A stretch of DNA of 64,000 nt. It comes from CAWARU01 sp963784575. GTDB taxonomy: Bacteria; Pseudomonadota; Gammaproteobacteria; UBA6186; Azoamicaceae. The stretch spans positions 2,666,001 through 2,730,000 of the forward strand of contig CAWARU010000001.1 in NCBI GenBank assembly GCA_963784575.1, read 5' to 3'. Of this stretch, positions 41,396 through 50,936 are shown in pieces; within the stretch, counting starts at the first letter, position 1, and each line of letters begins with the position of its first letter. The notes under the pieces were generated by a model, which made no database searches, was not told the DNA's origin, and saw only the letters and a list, made by a program, of their open reading frames with translations. Both the position numbers and the translations under genes were made by a program.

Positions 41396-43840
41396 ATGGC
41401 CAGTCAACCTTCCACAATTGTGGCTACGAGTACTTCTACTAGTAGCATCGCCTCAACCTTGCTTCTTGCGATTAGCAATGGAGATATAAAGACTGCAGAG
41501 GACACTATTGCCCCTCTAGGCTTAGTACCAAACCTCAACATTGAAGGTGGTAACACACTCGTGCATTATGCCCTCTTGCATGGACAGACTGATATGGCAC
41601 TTTGGCTCATAGAAAAGATTGACAATGACCGTTCAAAAGACGATGTTGCTGCGAAAACTTGCTTAGAAGCACTGAATGATGACCGAAAATCTCCGCTTGA
41701 TATTGCAGCAAGTATATCAGAAAAAGGCCGAACAGGCCCAAATTGGAGATTTATTATACGTTCTTTTTGCTATATTGTTGCACGGAAAAAAAAGGGATTA
41801 GAGGGCACGCAAAGCAAGGCAGAACATCAAATGCATGCAACAGTAGAGATCATGAAATCATGGATCTCAAAATTTATTTCATCATGCAAGCAAAACAATA
41901 TTTATATCGATTATAGGCTATTGGCAGAAGAGATAAATCCCAAGTTCTGGGTAGATTTTGCAGAAGCGACCCTTTCAAAAAAATACAGTGATTTGGATTT
42001 GATTCAAAACAAAATCACCCAAGAAGAATATGAGCAATTCCTTGCTGACAGGAAATTCTTGAATGAATTGATTTCAAATAAGCAGCTTATCAGAATTCAT
42101 ACGAGATCGGGCTTCACTTTCATGCTTCCTAAGCTCTCTGATACCGGAAAAATGCTAGAGAAAGAGACTAAAGAACAGAAAATCATCAGATTATTGTGGG
42201 GATTGAAACTCGCCTTGGAAAGCGAAAGCTTTGAAGATGCTATGACGAATTTCTGCGAGCTCACCAAACCATTCACTTCAGTCGCGGAGGCAGTGCAATT
42301 AAGGCAGGGACTGGGATCCTTGGCCGATCTGGTATTTAAAATTGCCATGATGGCCAAAGCGCAGTCAAGCCACTATTTTCGCGCCACTGCCTTCTTAAAA
42401 GATATACCATCACAGTATTCCCTCAAGATTGCCTTAAAGTCTGCATTGAATTCAAAAAATGTCTTCCTCGCAACGCTCATTTTCTATGAGATAGCCGATC
42501 CTGAAATTACGATTACAAAGCTTGCAAGGATTCTTTCAAGGACGAATTCAATCGATGCCTTGCTAACGGAAGCAGCAATATATTTTGCAGAGAAATGGCA
42601 AGGTCAGTTCCAAAAAAATCCATTGAGCGGCGGAAAAGCGCCTAAAACGGAGAAGACAAGCACAATAGACTCGCAAAGCCAGCTGCAATTAAAATTCAGT
42701 GACATAAAAAAGTCAGACATTAAAAAATTATCAGAGGATTTGAAGGGTATTACAGGAAACCTACCTATTGAAAAGCGTTTTGAGCTCATTTGCAAGGTTC
42801 ATAGCAAAACCACTAAACTGATTGAAATCTTAAAGGTGATGAAAACCGTCGCCACTGGCAATGCCTTCAAACAACATTTAGAATTCATGCTCATGATGGC
42901 CAATTGGAAGAGAGATCGCATGAATAAGATGCATCAAGGTGGCAAGTGGAAACCAAAAGCGAAAGACCTCTCAATAATGGATTTTGAGAACTATGGTGGT
43001 AGTGAAAAGGGTAGTTCAGATCAAATACAGAAATTGCACAGTGAATCTGAGAGCGATGCTTCCTCAAGCGACACTCCCTCAAGTGATACTATTCAAGCAA
43101 ACCCTAAAAGAGCAAGAAAATTGGATTCAAAATCTGAAAATGCCGCTGACTCGCTTGATCTCCCTGACTCCAAAAGCTCAAATAGTATGGATTCATCTTC
43201 AGATTCAAAATCCGAAAAAGAAAAAAACGAAGAAGGTGGTGAACAGCAAGCAAAAAATAAAGCAGTATCAGAGTTATGCAATGAAATTGACAAGATATTT
43301 GAAGAACCCGATTTCGAGGAGAATTTCAAGCGATATTTTGCTAAGATTTTGGAAGATAGCAAAGCGCCAGAGAAATTAGAAAAGATCGGAGATGAAAAGG
43401 AGGTTCTAAATCTTCTTTTTGTCGCTGCCGTCAAGAGAAACAGGGTTGCAATCGCAGAATTCCTATTAAACCAAGGCGCTGACATTTGGTTCTCCCATGA
43501 ACATCATGGTTTTGGGAATTGTCGAGTTTATGAGGATGATCCTGAAATCCGCTTTGCACTCGGCCCCTACTACGATCATGACAAAACTGCACTTTGGCAT
43601 GCCTGCGAATTTGGCTCGCTTCAAATGGTTGAATTGCTGCTAGATGAAAAATGGGGCGCCTCATGCAACTTTGGGAACACTAAGCATTTTGGTATTTTCA
43701 TGATCCGCGACAATGCATTTACTGTTGCCGCCCTCAATAAAAAGCTTGATCTCTGGATCTCCTGTATAGATATAGGAGAAAAGACTACTGTGAAGAAAGA
43801 GGGGATTGGGCATTGGCTGCAGGAATATCAGGCCACCTAG
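41396..43840 (+). CDS. Ankyrin-repeat protein (N-terminal part of a probably frameshifted gene)
   Basis: The 814-residue frame begins with a Ser/Thr-rich leader, then ankyrin units at about 25-70 (GNTLVHYALLHGQTDMALWLIEK) and 665-750 (NLLFVAAVKRNRVAIAEFLLNQGADIW; TALWHACEFGSLQMVELLLDE). Between them is a module with ITQEEYEQFLADRKFLNELI (about 205-230) that recurs in the next frame, and a Ser/Asp/Glu/Lys-rich linker (about 540-620). The stop at 43838 overlaps the following frame by 28 bases. The next frame reads on with an ankyrin unit (LAAGISGHLETVQFVIDQ), so the two frames were probably one protein of about 1,330 residues. Confidence 0.68.
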   Translation: MASQPSTIVATSTSTSSIASTLLLAISNGDIKTAEDTIAPLGLVPNLNIEGGNTLVHYALLHGQTDMALWLIEKIDNDRSKDDVAAKTCLEALNDDRKSPLDIAASISEKGRTGPNWRFIIRSFCYIVARKKKGLEGTQSKAEHQMHATVEIMKSWISKFISSCKQNNIYIDYRLLAEEINPKFWVDFAEATLSKKYSDLDLIQNKITQEEYEQFLADRKFLNELISNKQLIRIHTRSGFTFMLPKLSDTGKMLEKETKEQKIIRLLWGLKLALESESFEDAMTNFCELTKPFTSVAEAVQLRQGLGSLADLVFKIAMMAKAQSSHYFRATAFLKDIPSQYSLKIALKSALNSKNVFLATLIFYEIADPEITITKLARILSRTNSIDALLTEAAIYFAEKWQGQFQKNPLSGGKAPKTEKTSTIDSQSQLQLKFSDIKKSDIKKLSEDLKGITGNLPIEKRFELICKVHSKTTKLIEILKVMKTVATGNAFKQHLEFMLMMANWKRDRMNKMHQGGKWKPKAKDLSIMDFENYGGSEKGSSDQIQKLHSESESDASSSDTPSSDTIQANPKRARKLDSKSENAADSLDLPDSKSSNSMDSSSDSKSEKEKNEEGGEQQAKNKAVSELCNEIDKIFEEPDFEENFKRYFAKILEDSKAPEKLEKIGDEKEVLNLLFVAAVKRNRVAIAEFLLNQGADIWFSHEHHGFGNCRVYEDDPEIRFALGPYYDHDKTALWHACEFGSLQMVELLLDEKWGASCNFGNTKHFGIFMIRDNAFTVAALNKKLDLWISCIDIGEKTTVKKEGIGHWLQEYQAT

Positions 43841-45408
43841 AGACTGTCCAATTTGTTATTGATCAGAATTCTCTCTTGAAAAGAGATAAGTTCTGCATTG
43901 CTTTAGGACATGATGTAATCGGAGGGCACGAATATCATAGAGAGATTGAAGCGGTGATTTTTACCGGTGCCGCAGCAGCTGGCCATATTGATATTCTAAA
44001 ATTTCTGTTTGAGAGAAATCAAGACATTTGCAAGCTAGCTCCTCTTGCATTTGCTGCAGCGGTTAGTAAAAGACAATATGAGGCTGTGCTATACCTATTC
44101 AGCATACATCCTGCATATCTCAACTTGAATTCGGAAATAAATCCTTTTGGAACGTGTGAATATGAGCCCCTCACCGCATTTCACCACATCTGTAGATTTG
44201 GCACGAATGAAGATATACAAATGGCAAAATTGCTGTTGCATCTTGGTGCTAAAATTGGCACCCACTTTGTAGATGACGATGAAGTAGAAGATGAAGATTG
44301 GTATGAATTGTATTTGCTAGAAGAATGTTGTCATCGCGTCCAAGGCTTAATCACTGATGAAGATGAAGATAGAATAATAGCTTATATAAAAGAAGAAAGG
44401 ACCCTGGTGACTGCAGTGAAAGAGGATAACTTAAAGAAGGCACAAGAGATGCTTGCGGAGGGGCACAGTGTATTTGCTCGCTATGAAGAAGGCGATACGC
44501 TCTTACATATTGCATTGTATAGGGGAAATCTTGAAATGGCGCTCATCCTCTGGCAGCAGGGACAAGACTATCTCGAATCTGCACGAAACAGAAAACTCAC
44601 CGAATTGTTAAATTCAGCGTATAAACCGAGCATCGATCTTCTAGAACTGCTAAACGATGATGGCTTTGATCCCATCGATGCAGCGCTGAGAGATGCAGTT
44701 ATCTTGATAACGGAAGATGACGAATCAGAGCCACCAGAATATTTACAAGAAACCATTGACATCTTAACCCAATTTTTTGGGGCTGCCCTCAAGTCATTGC
44801 AATCAGATGCCGCGAATTCAAAACAGCGTGATGAAAAAATCAAGAAATTGGAGGCTCGCTTTAAAAAATTCGTAGAAACAGCACAGGCAAGCATAAAGAC
44901 TGTTTTGGATCACGGATACTCTTTATGCTTTCCTGAAGCTGCTATTGACTATGCTGTACTCGCTGAACAGTTTCACCCTAAATATTGGCTTGAATTTGCG
45001 AATACTGTCTCTGCACTCGAGCTTACTCGGAAAGATCTAATCCAAGGCAAAATTACAGAGGAAGAATATCACCGAATTTTGAGCAAGAAAAGCAAGCTTT
45101 GTGAACTTATTCTCGATGGAAAGTTGATTTGCAAGGAAAGTGTCGATTCTTCGATACCGATTTTTGCATTGCCAAACTCTGGCTTGGACTCGATTTCTGG
45201 CCTAGATGCTGATGACTCAGATGCTGCACTTGAACTTGGAAGCAATAGCATAAACAGAAGCACTGCATTGACTGCAGGCTATTCCGCCAAGAGACAAGCA
45301 GCCAAGAGAAGCTTCTCCGACATGAATGCAGATGCCACGCCTGTTGGCTTAAGCAAAGATGAAGATTTGGACTTGAAACCAAGCGTAGAATTTCGTAAAT
45401 TTAGCTAA
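43813..45408 (+). CDS. Ankyrin-repeat continuation of the preceding gene (different frame)
   Basis: This 531-codon frame starts only with TTG at 43813 and has no ribosome binding site, in keeping with it being a downstream part of the 41396 gene after a frameshift near 43745-43812. It carries ankyrin units (GHLETVQFVID; GHIDILKFLFERN; GNLEMALILWQQG) and a second copy of the module seen upstream, including FHPKYWLEFANTV and GKITEEEYHRILSKKSKLCELILDGKLI. The C-terminal 80 residues are Ser/Asp-rich. Eleven bases after its stop the next locus begins. Confidence 0.62.
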   Translation: MAAGISGHLETVQFVIDQNSLLKRDKFCIALGHDVIGGHEYHREIEAVIFTGAAAAGHIDILKFLFERNQDICKLAPLAFAAAVSKRQYEAVLYLFSIHPAYLNLNSEINPFGTCEYEPLTAFHHICRFGTNEDIQMAKLLLHLGAKIGTHFVDDDEVEDEDWYELYLLEECCHRVQGLITDEDEDRIIAYIKEERTLVTAVKEDNLKKAQEMLAEGHSVFARYEEGDTLLHIALYRGNLEMALILWQQGQDYLESARNRKLTELLNSAYKPSIDLLELLNDDGFDPIDAALRDAVILITEDDESEPPEYLQETIDILTQFFGAALKSLQSDAANSKQRDEKIKKLEARFKKFVETAQASIKTVLDHGYSLCFPEAAIDYAVLAEQFHPKYWLEFANTVSALELTRKDLIQGKITEEEYHRILSKKSKLCELILDGKLICKESVDSSIPIFALPNSGLDSISGLDADDSDAALELGSNSINRSTALTAGYSAKRQAAKRSFSDMNADATPVGLSKDEDLDLKPSVEFRKFS

Positions 45409-45423
45409 GAGTAAGTGAATAAA

Positions 45424-45807
45424 ATGAGTGCAATTTCCGAGCTATTATTTAGGACTTTGAATATCGAATCAGAAACACAGGGTGAACACAAAACACAGCA
45501 TGAACAAAAAGAACAAAACGAGCGGGTTCCACAAAAAGAACAAAAAGAACAGAAAGAGCAATCAGAACAAACGAGAATATCAATAAAATCACTGAAATTG
45601 GATAAAGCAGAGCAAGAACGCATCGATAGGATAGAACAAGAAGCCGATATATTGCTTAGAAATGCATTTGCTCATTACTTTGGAATTTTAGGTGAAACTT
45701 CAAATTGGACACAATCACAATCTTTTCAATCAGTGCTGCACAATCTGATATCTCCAAGGAAAAAGAAAATTATGCACCTGCCGTTGCACTTGCTAGAGCT
45801 TTCCTGA
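45424..45807 (+). pseudogene. N-terminal part of the pseudokinase/F-box locus, Gln/Glu-rich
   Basis: From ATG 45424 the frame encodes an N-terminal helix, then a Gln/Glu/Lys-rich tract (about 18-45, EQKEQ repeats) and a helical region. After about 45740 the natural continuation moves to another frame (SDISKEKENYAPAVALARAFLNEPLETL) and returns at about 45830 (LDPERSLDIKNC) to join the pseudokinase frame at 45868. Two compensating one-base changes would explain this. Alone it would be a 127-residue protein with an unrelated end. Confidence 0.5.
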
Positions 45808-45867
45808 ATGAACCTTTAGAAACCCTTAGATCTTGATCCAGAAAGATCCCTCGATATTAAAAATTGT

Positions 45868-46878
45868 TTGAGATTCTTTGTCCCAGGCCGAGATTTTTCT
45901 GGACTTACTAAAATAACACCAGAGGGTGATTATGGGTTTCCAGATGTTGATATTTATTCAGCCACAATAATAGGCAGAATAGGAAGGTTGATCAGTCCCA
46001 ATATTATGCAGAATGATATTCGTCAACTCTTGAGTCGTATATCACATAGTAACCCGAATGTCATGGGACCAATAGGTATTTCCTGTAATATACCAATATC
46101 AGAACAAGAAATATTGCCATTAGCATTATTGTTTGGTCCTATGACAGCCAAACCAATCACGATTTTCTCATTCATTCAAAACGGCGATACTGATCTGGTT
46201 CATTTAAATAGAGTTTTCAAGTTTTCGTTAGGAATTGCACAAGGCCTCACACATCTGCACGAAAGTAGTATTGTGCATGGAAATGTTTGTTTGTCCACTA
46301 TGAGAATAGATGGAGATGGGATGGGACTGATTGTCACTGGCATTGGCAAACTGGTTCCATTAGCACCTGAAAGCCTTGCGAATAAAGAATTTACGCCTGC
46401 TTCTGATATGTTTCAATTTGGTGTTGTAATGGGTGAATTATTGCTGCGCAAGCCTTATCAAGAATGGCGGCGAGGGAAATTGGTTCAAGAGCCACCAGAT
46501 ATATCCGAAGTCATGGCAAAATTCAAGGCTTTAACTAAGAATCAAGATTCCGATCACATAAAACGCGATGCAGCCCATGAATATTTAGTGTTTATTGCTC
46601 ATTTGTTTTGCAGTTGCTTTAACGTGGATCCTGACAAACGTCCAACAGCCTATCAATGTGTGGAAGTTTTTGAATTTTTGGCAAGCAAGGAAAAAGACAG
46701 AGTTCTTCAAAAACTCTGGCTCGATATCAGCATGCTAAATGAAATTGCAATAAAGAAAGAAGAATTGTGTCCGGGAGGAATCTTTGAGTACCTTTATTCA
46801 GATAAAATACTGGATGCTATTTTGGAAACTTATGATTCCCAAAGCGGCAAAGCTCAAATTTTATCAAATCTGAGCTAG
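45868..46878 (+). CDS. Protein-kinase-like domain, probably a pseudokinase
   Basis: The frame is open upstream of the TTG at 45868 and reads as a kinase fold. There is a helix C-like ISPNIMQNDIRQLLSRISHSNPNVMGPIG, a hinge, GIAQGLTHLHESSIVHGNVCLSTMRID in the position of the catalytic loop (HGN in place of HRD), ILTGIGKL-type sequence where DFG should be, PESLANKEFTPASDMFQFGVVMGELL (helix F region) and CFNVDPDKRPTAYQCVEVFEFL (helix H/I). The aspartates required for catalysis are absent, so it is likely a pseudokinase of eukaryotic type. The stop at 46876 can be bypassed by one extra T at 46859-46862, joining it to the F-box frame. Confidence 0.62.
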   Translation: MRFFVPGRDFSGLTKITPEGDYGFPDVDIYSATIIGRIGRLISPNIMQNDIRQLLSRISHSNPNVMGPIGISCNIPISEQEILPLALLFGPMTAKPITIFSFIQNGDTDLVHLNRVFKFSLGIAQGLTHLHESSIVHGNVCLSTMRIDGDGMGLIVTGIGKLVPLAPESLANKEFTPASDMFQFGVVMGELLLRKPYQEWRRGKLVQEPPDISEVMAKFKALTKNQDSDHIKRDAAHEYLVFIAHLFCSCFNVDPDKRPTAYQCVEVFEFLASKEKDRVLQKLWLDISMLNEIAIKKEELCPGGIFEYLYSDKILDAILETYDSQSGKAQILSNLS

Positions 46879-46925
46879 ATAAAGAATTAACTTTCGTCAC
46901 AAATACTTTCATTCTTCCAACTCCT

Positions 46926-49259
46926 ATGGGACGAATTGCGGCATTGGAGGATCCGCGTCTGAGTGCAAAAGAGCGCGCACTTCTAAGCTATAAATTACGC
47001 CACTATTCGAATGCGCCCATGCTGGATTGGGATGGCAGTGTGATGCTGGCTACAGGAGCAAAGCATTTTCCAGCATCAAAACGGGGCACTACGCTACTGC
47101 TTTCTGATGAACATCTGAATATGTTCTTAGATTTTGATATTGAGAGCCTTGAAAAAAGGCCGCCGCGATATATTACAGAAGATTGGTGCAGTGGGTATCC
47201 TGAATGTCAATGCGAACGTGATGGCCGAAAGCCTGTTCAAAATACGTTTAATGATCTTCCAGAAGAGCTGGTATTGAAAACAATTGAACATTTAGGGCTT
47301 TCTGATTATATTGCTTTTGCAAAGACTAGCAAAAACAATAAAAAACTTACCTTGCAATTCAAGGATTATTGGTTAAATTTTTTGCTGCGAGTAAATCCTG
47401 CCGGCTCTCCCATCGGAAATTTGCAATCTTTAGCAGAGAAAGCTTATTCAGTAGATATGGCGCAGCGCTGGGTAAAACTTTATACAATATATCAATTTTT
47501 TGCCAAAAAATATACATCATATGAGTTTGTTGTCGCAAAAATTACAAATGATATGCCATTTGACACCCCTATGCGACAGGGAAGAATTAAGAGGGCTCTG
47601 GAAGCTTTTCTCACGAGCAAGCATTGCTGCAGTATATGCAATGATTTGGTGCAATTTAAAGACCAATCGGGCACCAACCCTTTGATAGTCGAAGGTATAG
47701 CTAGCTACTTTATGTGGTGCCCTTCTTGTTTTGAAAAGAATCGACCCAAACAGGAGGGGAAGAAAGTTATCGATGAATTCACAGATGAAGAGCTACAAGA
47801 AATCCCTTCTTGGACGCACCAAAATATAAAGCACTACTTGATTGCTGATATGTTGGAGCTACGCAATAAAATTGCGATGCGAAAGGAAAATTTAGAGAAT
47901 CCACAAAGCGAATTGATCAGCAAAATTCTGTCAGATAAGCGTAAAGAAAGCCATAAAAAGATAGGTAAGATTGCTGCGAGATACGACTCTATATCTTTCT
48001 CTAAGGACATAGATTCATCTCTTGTCAAGAAAATGCGTGAATTTGCAGAAAATACAGTATTTAGGGGGAAAATGAATCACCTGGAACATTTTCTTTCAAT
48101 AGTTGGAGATATCAATAAAATCCCGGGATTTATGATTAAAAACTTAGACAGATATTGGGATGTAGGTGAAAAAGGCCTACACCATTATCCTGAGAGACTC
48201 CATTTATCGCATGGAATGCCTTCACTCAAAGACATTTTTGTTGGCCCAATGCCATTTACACCTGATTTGTATTTGCATTATATTTTTTCATTTGATACAG
48301 GGTACCCAGAAATGCAGGCACTCTATCCGGTCATTGTTTCAAAAACGCGAGGTTATTTTGCCATTCCTAAGAAAGTAGAGGCTTATCAAAATTATCTGGA
48401 AGCTACGGTGGAATTTGATATTCTATGCACTACTGATGCGGAATGTTTGGAGACTCTCAGCAAATCAGATCCGGAAATGGCAGCTCAAGAGCTCTCACTC
48501 ATTGAACACCGCAAGCCCAACTTGCTTCGAACATTTGGCTTAAGCTATATTGCTCAACCGGAACTCTATAAAAAACAAACCATATCTAAAATATACAGTG
48601 TTGGCATTGCCTCATGGTTGGTTCGAAATCCAATTTGCGCCTCAGAAAAATTTATGTCAATGGACGAACAGCGCAAAATACCCTATCCCTATGATCCAAT
48701 CTATAAATTGATTAGGGGCGTCGTTCCCGTAGAAAATTCAAACAATAGTAATGGGATAATTTATATCCAAGGTGTTTGCCAAAAAACAGTGTTGCTGGAA
48801 ACACCATTTATAGGCAACTATAATGTTTATTCTGTGACAGTTCGCTTTGCAGAGGAAAATGCAATTGATGTTGATATTTACGTGATTGAAAGACATTTGA
48901 TTGATGGCAACACAGAATTGGTTCCCGGAGAACTCCCAAATATCCTGCCAGGCTCTCCGACTGCTATTCCAAAACAGGGTGATCTGGTGTATGGAAGAGT
49001 GTGGTTTCAAAGTTTTAACATAAAAGAAGAAAAATTCAGATTAGAATTGCCAATCGGCAAAGTGATTTCTGAAACTGCTGCTCAAGCAGAGCGTACAAAA
49101 ATGATCAAGTTCTCTGCAATGAATCCATCGGTTGCGACAAAAGCAAAGGATGAAGCAGCAGATAAAAAAGGAATCAGAGTCTGTAGTAAAGCCGTCTACG
49201 CCTGCACCTCTGCCTCCGCCTGCAACTGTTTTAGGACCTGCAACCTCCGACAGCAATGA
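46926..49259 (+). CDS. F-box-containing protein, putative effector
   Basis: The 777-codon frame contains an F-box at about residues 108-150 (FNDLPEELVLKTIEHLGLSDYIAFAKTS), which in eukaryotes binds Skp1 to form SCF ubiquitin ligases and is used by Legionella-type effectors to capture the host machinery. A pair of CxxC motifs (HCCSICNDL and FMWCPSCFEK, about 232-275) could bind zinc. The rest is unrecognised. Codons upstream of the ATG 46926 (KSELDKELTFVTNTFILPTP) read as protein and link back to the pseudokinase frame. The last 36 residues are in the wrong frame: removing one A from the run at 49162-49167 gives the Pro-rich tail encoded by 49132-49320. Confidence 0.65.
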   Translation: MGRIAALEDPRLSAKERALLSYKLRHYSNAPMLDWDGSVMLATGAKHFPASKRGTTLLLSDEHLNMFLDFDIESLEKRPPRYITEDWCSGYPECQCERDGRKPVQNTFNDLPEELVLKTIEHLGLSDYIAFAKTSKNNKKLTLQFKDYWLNFLLRVNPAGSPIGNLQSLAEKAYSVDMAQRWVKLYTIYQFFAKKYTSYEFVVAKITNDMPFDTPMRQGRIKRALEAFLTSKHCCSICNDLVQFKDQSGTNPLIVEGIASYFMWCPSCFEKNRPKQEGKKVIDEFTDEELQEIPSWTHQNIKHYLIADMLELRNKIAMRKENLENPQSELISKILSDKRKESHKKIGKIAARYDSISFSKDIDSSLVKKMREFAENTVFRGKMNHLEHFLSIVGDINKIPGFMIKNLDRYWDVGEKGLHHYPERLHLSHGMPSLKDIFVGPMPFTPDLYLHYIFSFDTGYPEMQALYPVIVSKTRGYFAIPKKVEAYQNYLEATVEFDILCTTDAECLETLSKSDPEMAAQELSLIEHRKPNLLRTFGLSYIAQPELYKKQTISKIYSVGIASWLVRNPICASEKFMSMDEQRKIPYPYDPIYKLIRGVVPVENSNNSNGIIYIQGVCQKTVLLETPFIGNYNVYSVTVRFAEENAIDVDIYVIERHLIDGNTELVPGELPNILPGSPTAIPKQGDLVYGRVWFQSFNIKEEKFRLELPIGKVISETAAQAERTKMIKFSAMNPSVATKAKDEAADKKGIRVCSKAVYACTSASACNCFRTCNLRQQ

Positions 49260-49320
49260 CGACAATGAGGAGTCTAGCCTCCCTAACATAAAGAGAATTA
49301 ACAATCAAAAATTCAGATGA
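49132..49320 (+). pseudogene. Natural C-terminal tail of the F-box protein in a shifted frame
   Basis: After the A-run at about 49162 this frame encodes KESESVVKPSTPAPLPPP... and ends NIKRINNQKFR-stop. The Pro/Ser-rich composition and the cysteine-rich, non-protein-like alternative both indicate that this frame is the true tail. Downstream, 49321-49530 is AT-rich and holds no gene. Confidence 0.6.
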
Positions 49321-49530
49321 TTATAAATTCAAAAGTAGAGAGGCAGATTTTTGGTTGAAAATGCATTGGCTGTTTTAAACAAATTTAAGTATAACTAAAA
49401 GATAAACATAAAGAGAAAGATAATAATAAAGATAATAGTATCAGTAAAATAACTCATTTGTTCGTTTTTTAGTTAATATTCTGGTTAATGATTTCATTGT
49501 GACTATTCAAAATAATACAAGTAATATAAA

Positions 49531-50398
49531 ATGTTACTTATGGTTAACAAAGTAATTCAAAAATCTCTTTTATCAATCAAAGTTTCTAGCAAAGTTATAT
49601 CAATTGTAGTTTTGGGCTTTTTGTCAGTTTCAACCGCTACGCACGCAGCTGTTGCTGATGCAATCCAAGATGGACACAAAATGAACAAAGAAAAACGTTC
49701 TACTCTTATTTTGAGAAAAGCCGGGGAACGAGGTCTCTCCAAAAATGATTGGCTGGTATCGAGGCATAGTTTTTCATTTGCGGACTACTATGATCCAAAA
49801 CATTCTGGTTTTAGAGATTTATTAGTCATCAATGAAGATAAAATCCAAGGCGAGAAAGGTTTTGGTTCACATCCGCATAAAAACATGGAAATCATTTCTT
49901 ATGTGATGAGTGGTGCCCTCAAGCATAAAGATTCTATGGGCAATGAAACAATAATACGACCCAATGAGGTACAGAGGATGAGCGCTGGAACTGGTGTGAT
50001 CCATTCTGAATTTAATCATATCAAGGACAAGGAAACACATTTTTATCAGATTTGGATTACTCCGAAAACAAAAGGGTCCAGTCCCAGTTATGCCCAAAAA
50101 TCTTTTGAGAATGCATTCAAAGAAAATAAATTAATTCTAGTTGCCTCAAACACAGGACGTGAAGGATTCTATTACAATCGATCAAGATGTGGATGTCTAT
50201 ATTTCAAGGCTTGGAAACGAAAAGTCCCTGGAGTTCAAGCCAAAATCGAATCGTCATATATGGATTCAAATGGTCAAAGGAAAAATGACGGTCAATGGTC
50301 AGGAGATATTGGCAGGGGATGGATTGTCTGGTGCAGCGACACCTCTTCATTTCAAAACACTGGAAAACAGTGAATTTATTGTATTTGACCTAAAATAA
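49531..50398 (+). pseudogene. Pirin-family protein with a signal-peptide-like N-terminus, frameshifted
   Basis: The N-terminal cupin of pirin is clear from about residue 55, with the metal ligands in GSHPHKNMEII and GTGVIHSEFN. After residue about 210 the frame goes wrong. The true C-terminus (SITIDQDVDVYISRLG... to FIVFDLK) is in the frame of 50141-50398. Reading GGATTCT at 50164-50170 with one T less restores GSITIDQD. The first 50 residues (KVISIVVLGFLSVSTATHA) look like a signal peptide, unusual because pirins are normally cytoplasmic or nuclear; an internal ATG at 49681 would give the usual short form. Pirins of the YhhW/YhaK type may have quercetinase activity. Confidence 0.8.
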
Positions 50399-50669
50399 TT
50401 TAAAAATATTTTGAAAAGCGCGAGTCAGCCTAAAAGCTTTGGCTTACTTTCGAAATCAGCACAGACTCCTCTTTATGCACTGTATTGCAAGAGTTTAAGC
50501 ACAATTACAGGCACCAAAAATGCGTTCGCTACAACTCCGCAGATTCTTTAAAAGTGACCGTGAGACAGATAGGAAGTACAGGAGTCAGGTACAAGCGTTC
50601 GATGTCCTAATATAAAGACAAAAAATTAAGAAGTTGCCTAGGATAAGAAATTCCCCAATATTTGAAGAG
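50399..50669. other. Gene-free gap after the pirin gene
   Basis: No credible coding frame or RNA gene is seen between 50399 and 50669; a terminator follows at 50670. From 50694 to 50936 there is also no gene on either strand. Confidence 0.5.
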
Positions 50670-50693
50670 CTCCCGTTTGTGCGGGAGTTTCTT
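50670..50693 (+). terminator. Rho-independent terminator
   Basis: CTCCCG (50670-50675), loop TTTGTG and CGGGAG (50682-50687) are followed by TTTCTT. It would stop transcription coming from the pirin locus. Confidence 0.7.
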
Positions 50694-50936
50694 ATTATGA
50701 AAGTTGGTTTAAAACAAATCTCAACTTGGTTGTCGGTATTCTTTACCTGTAAAAGTCAGCACATTTGTGGGCATTAGGCTTTCTAACTTTTCCTAAATTT
50801 CGTTGAAATTTCCCCAAATCTATTTTCTTAAACACTTTCTTCAATGTAAAATCTCAAAGGATCGACAAATGTCATTCTTTTGAGATTTTTTAACATATTG
50901 ATTTTAAATGAATTTTCTAAATCATGGAAATTTAAA

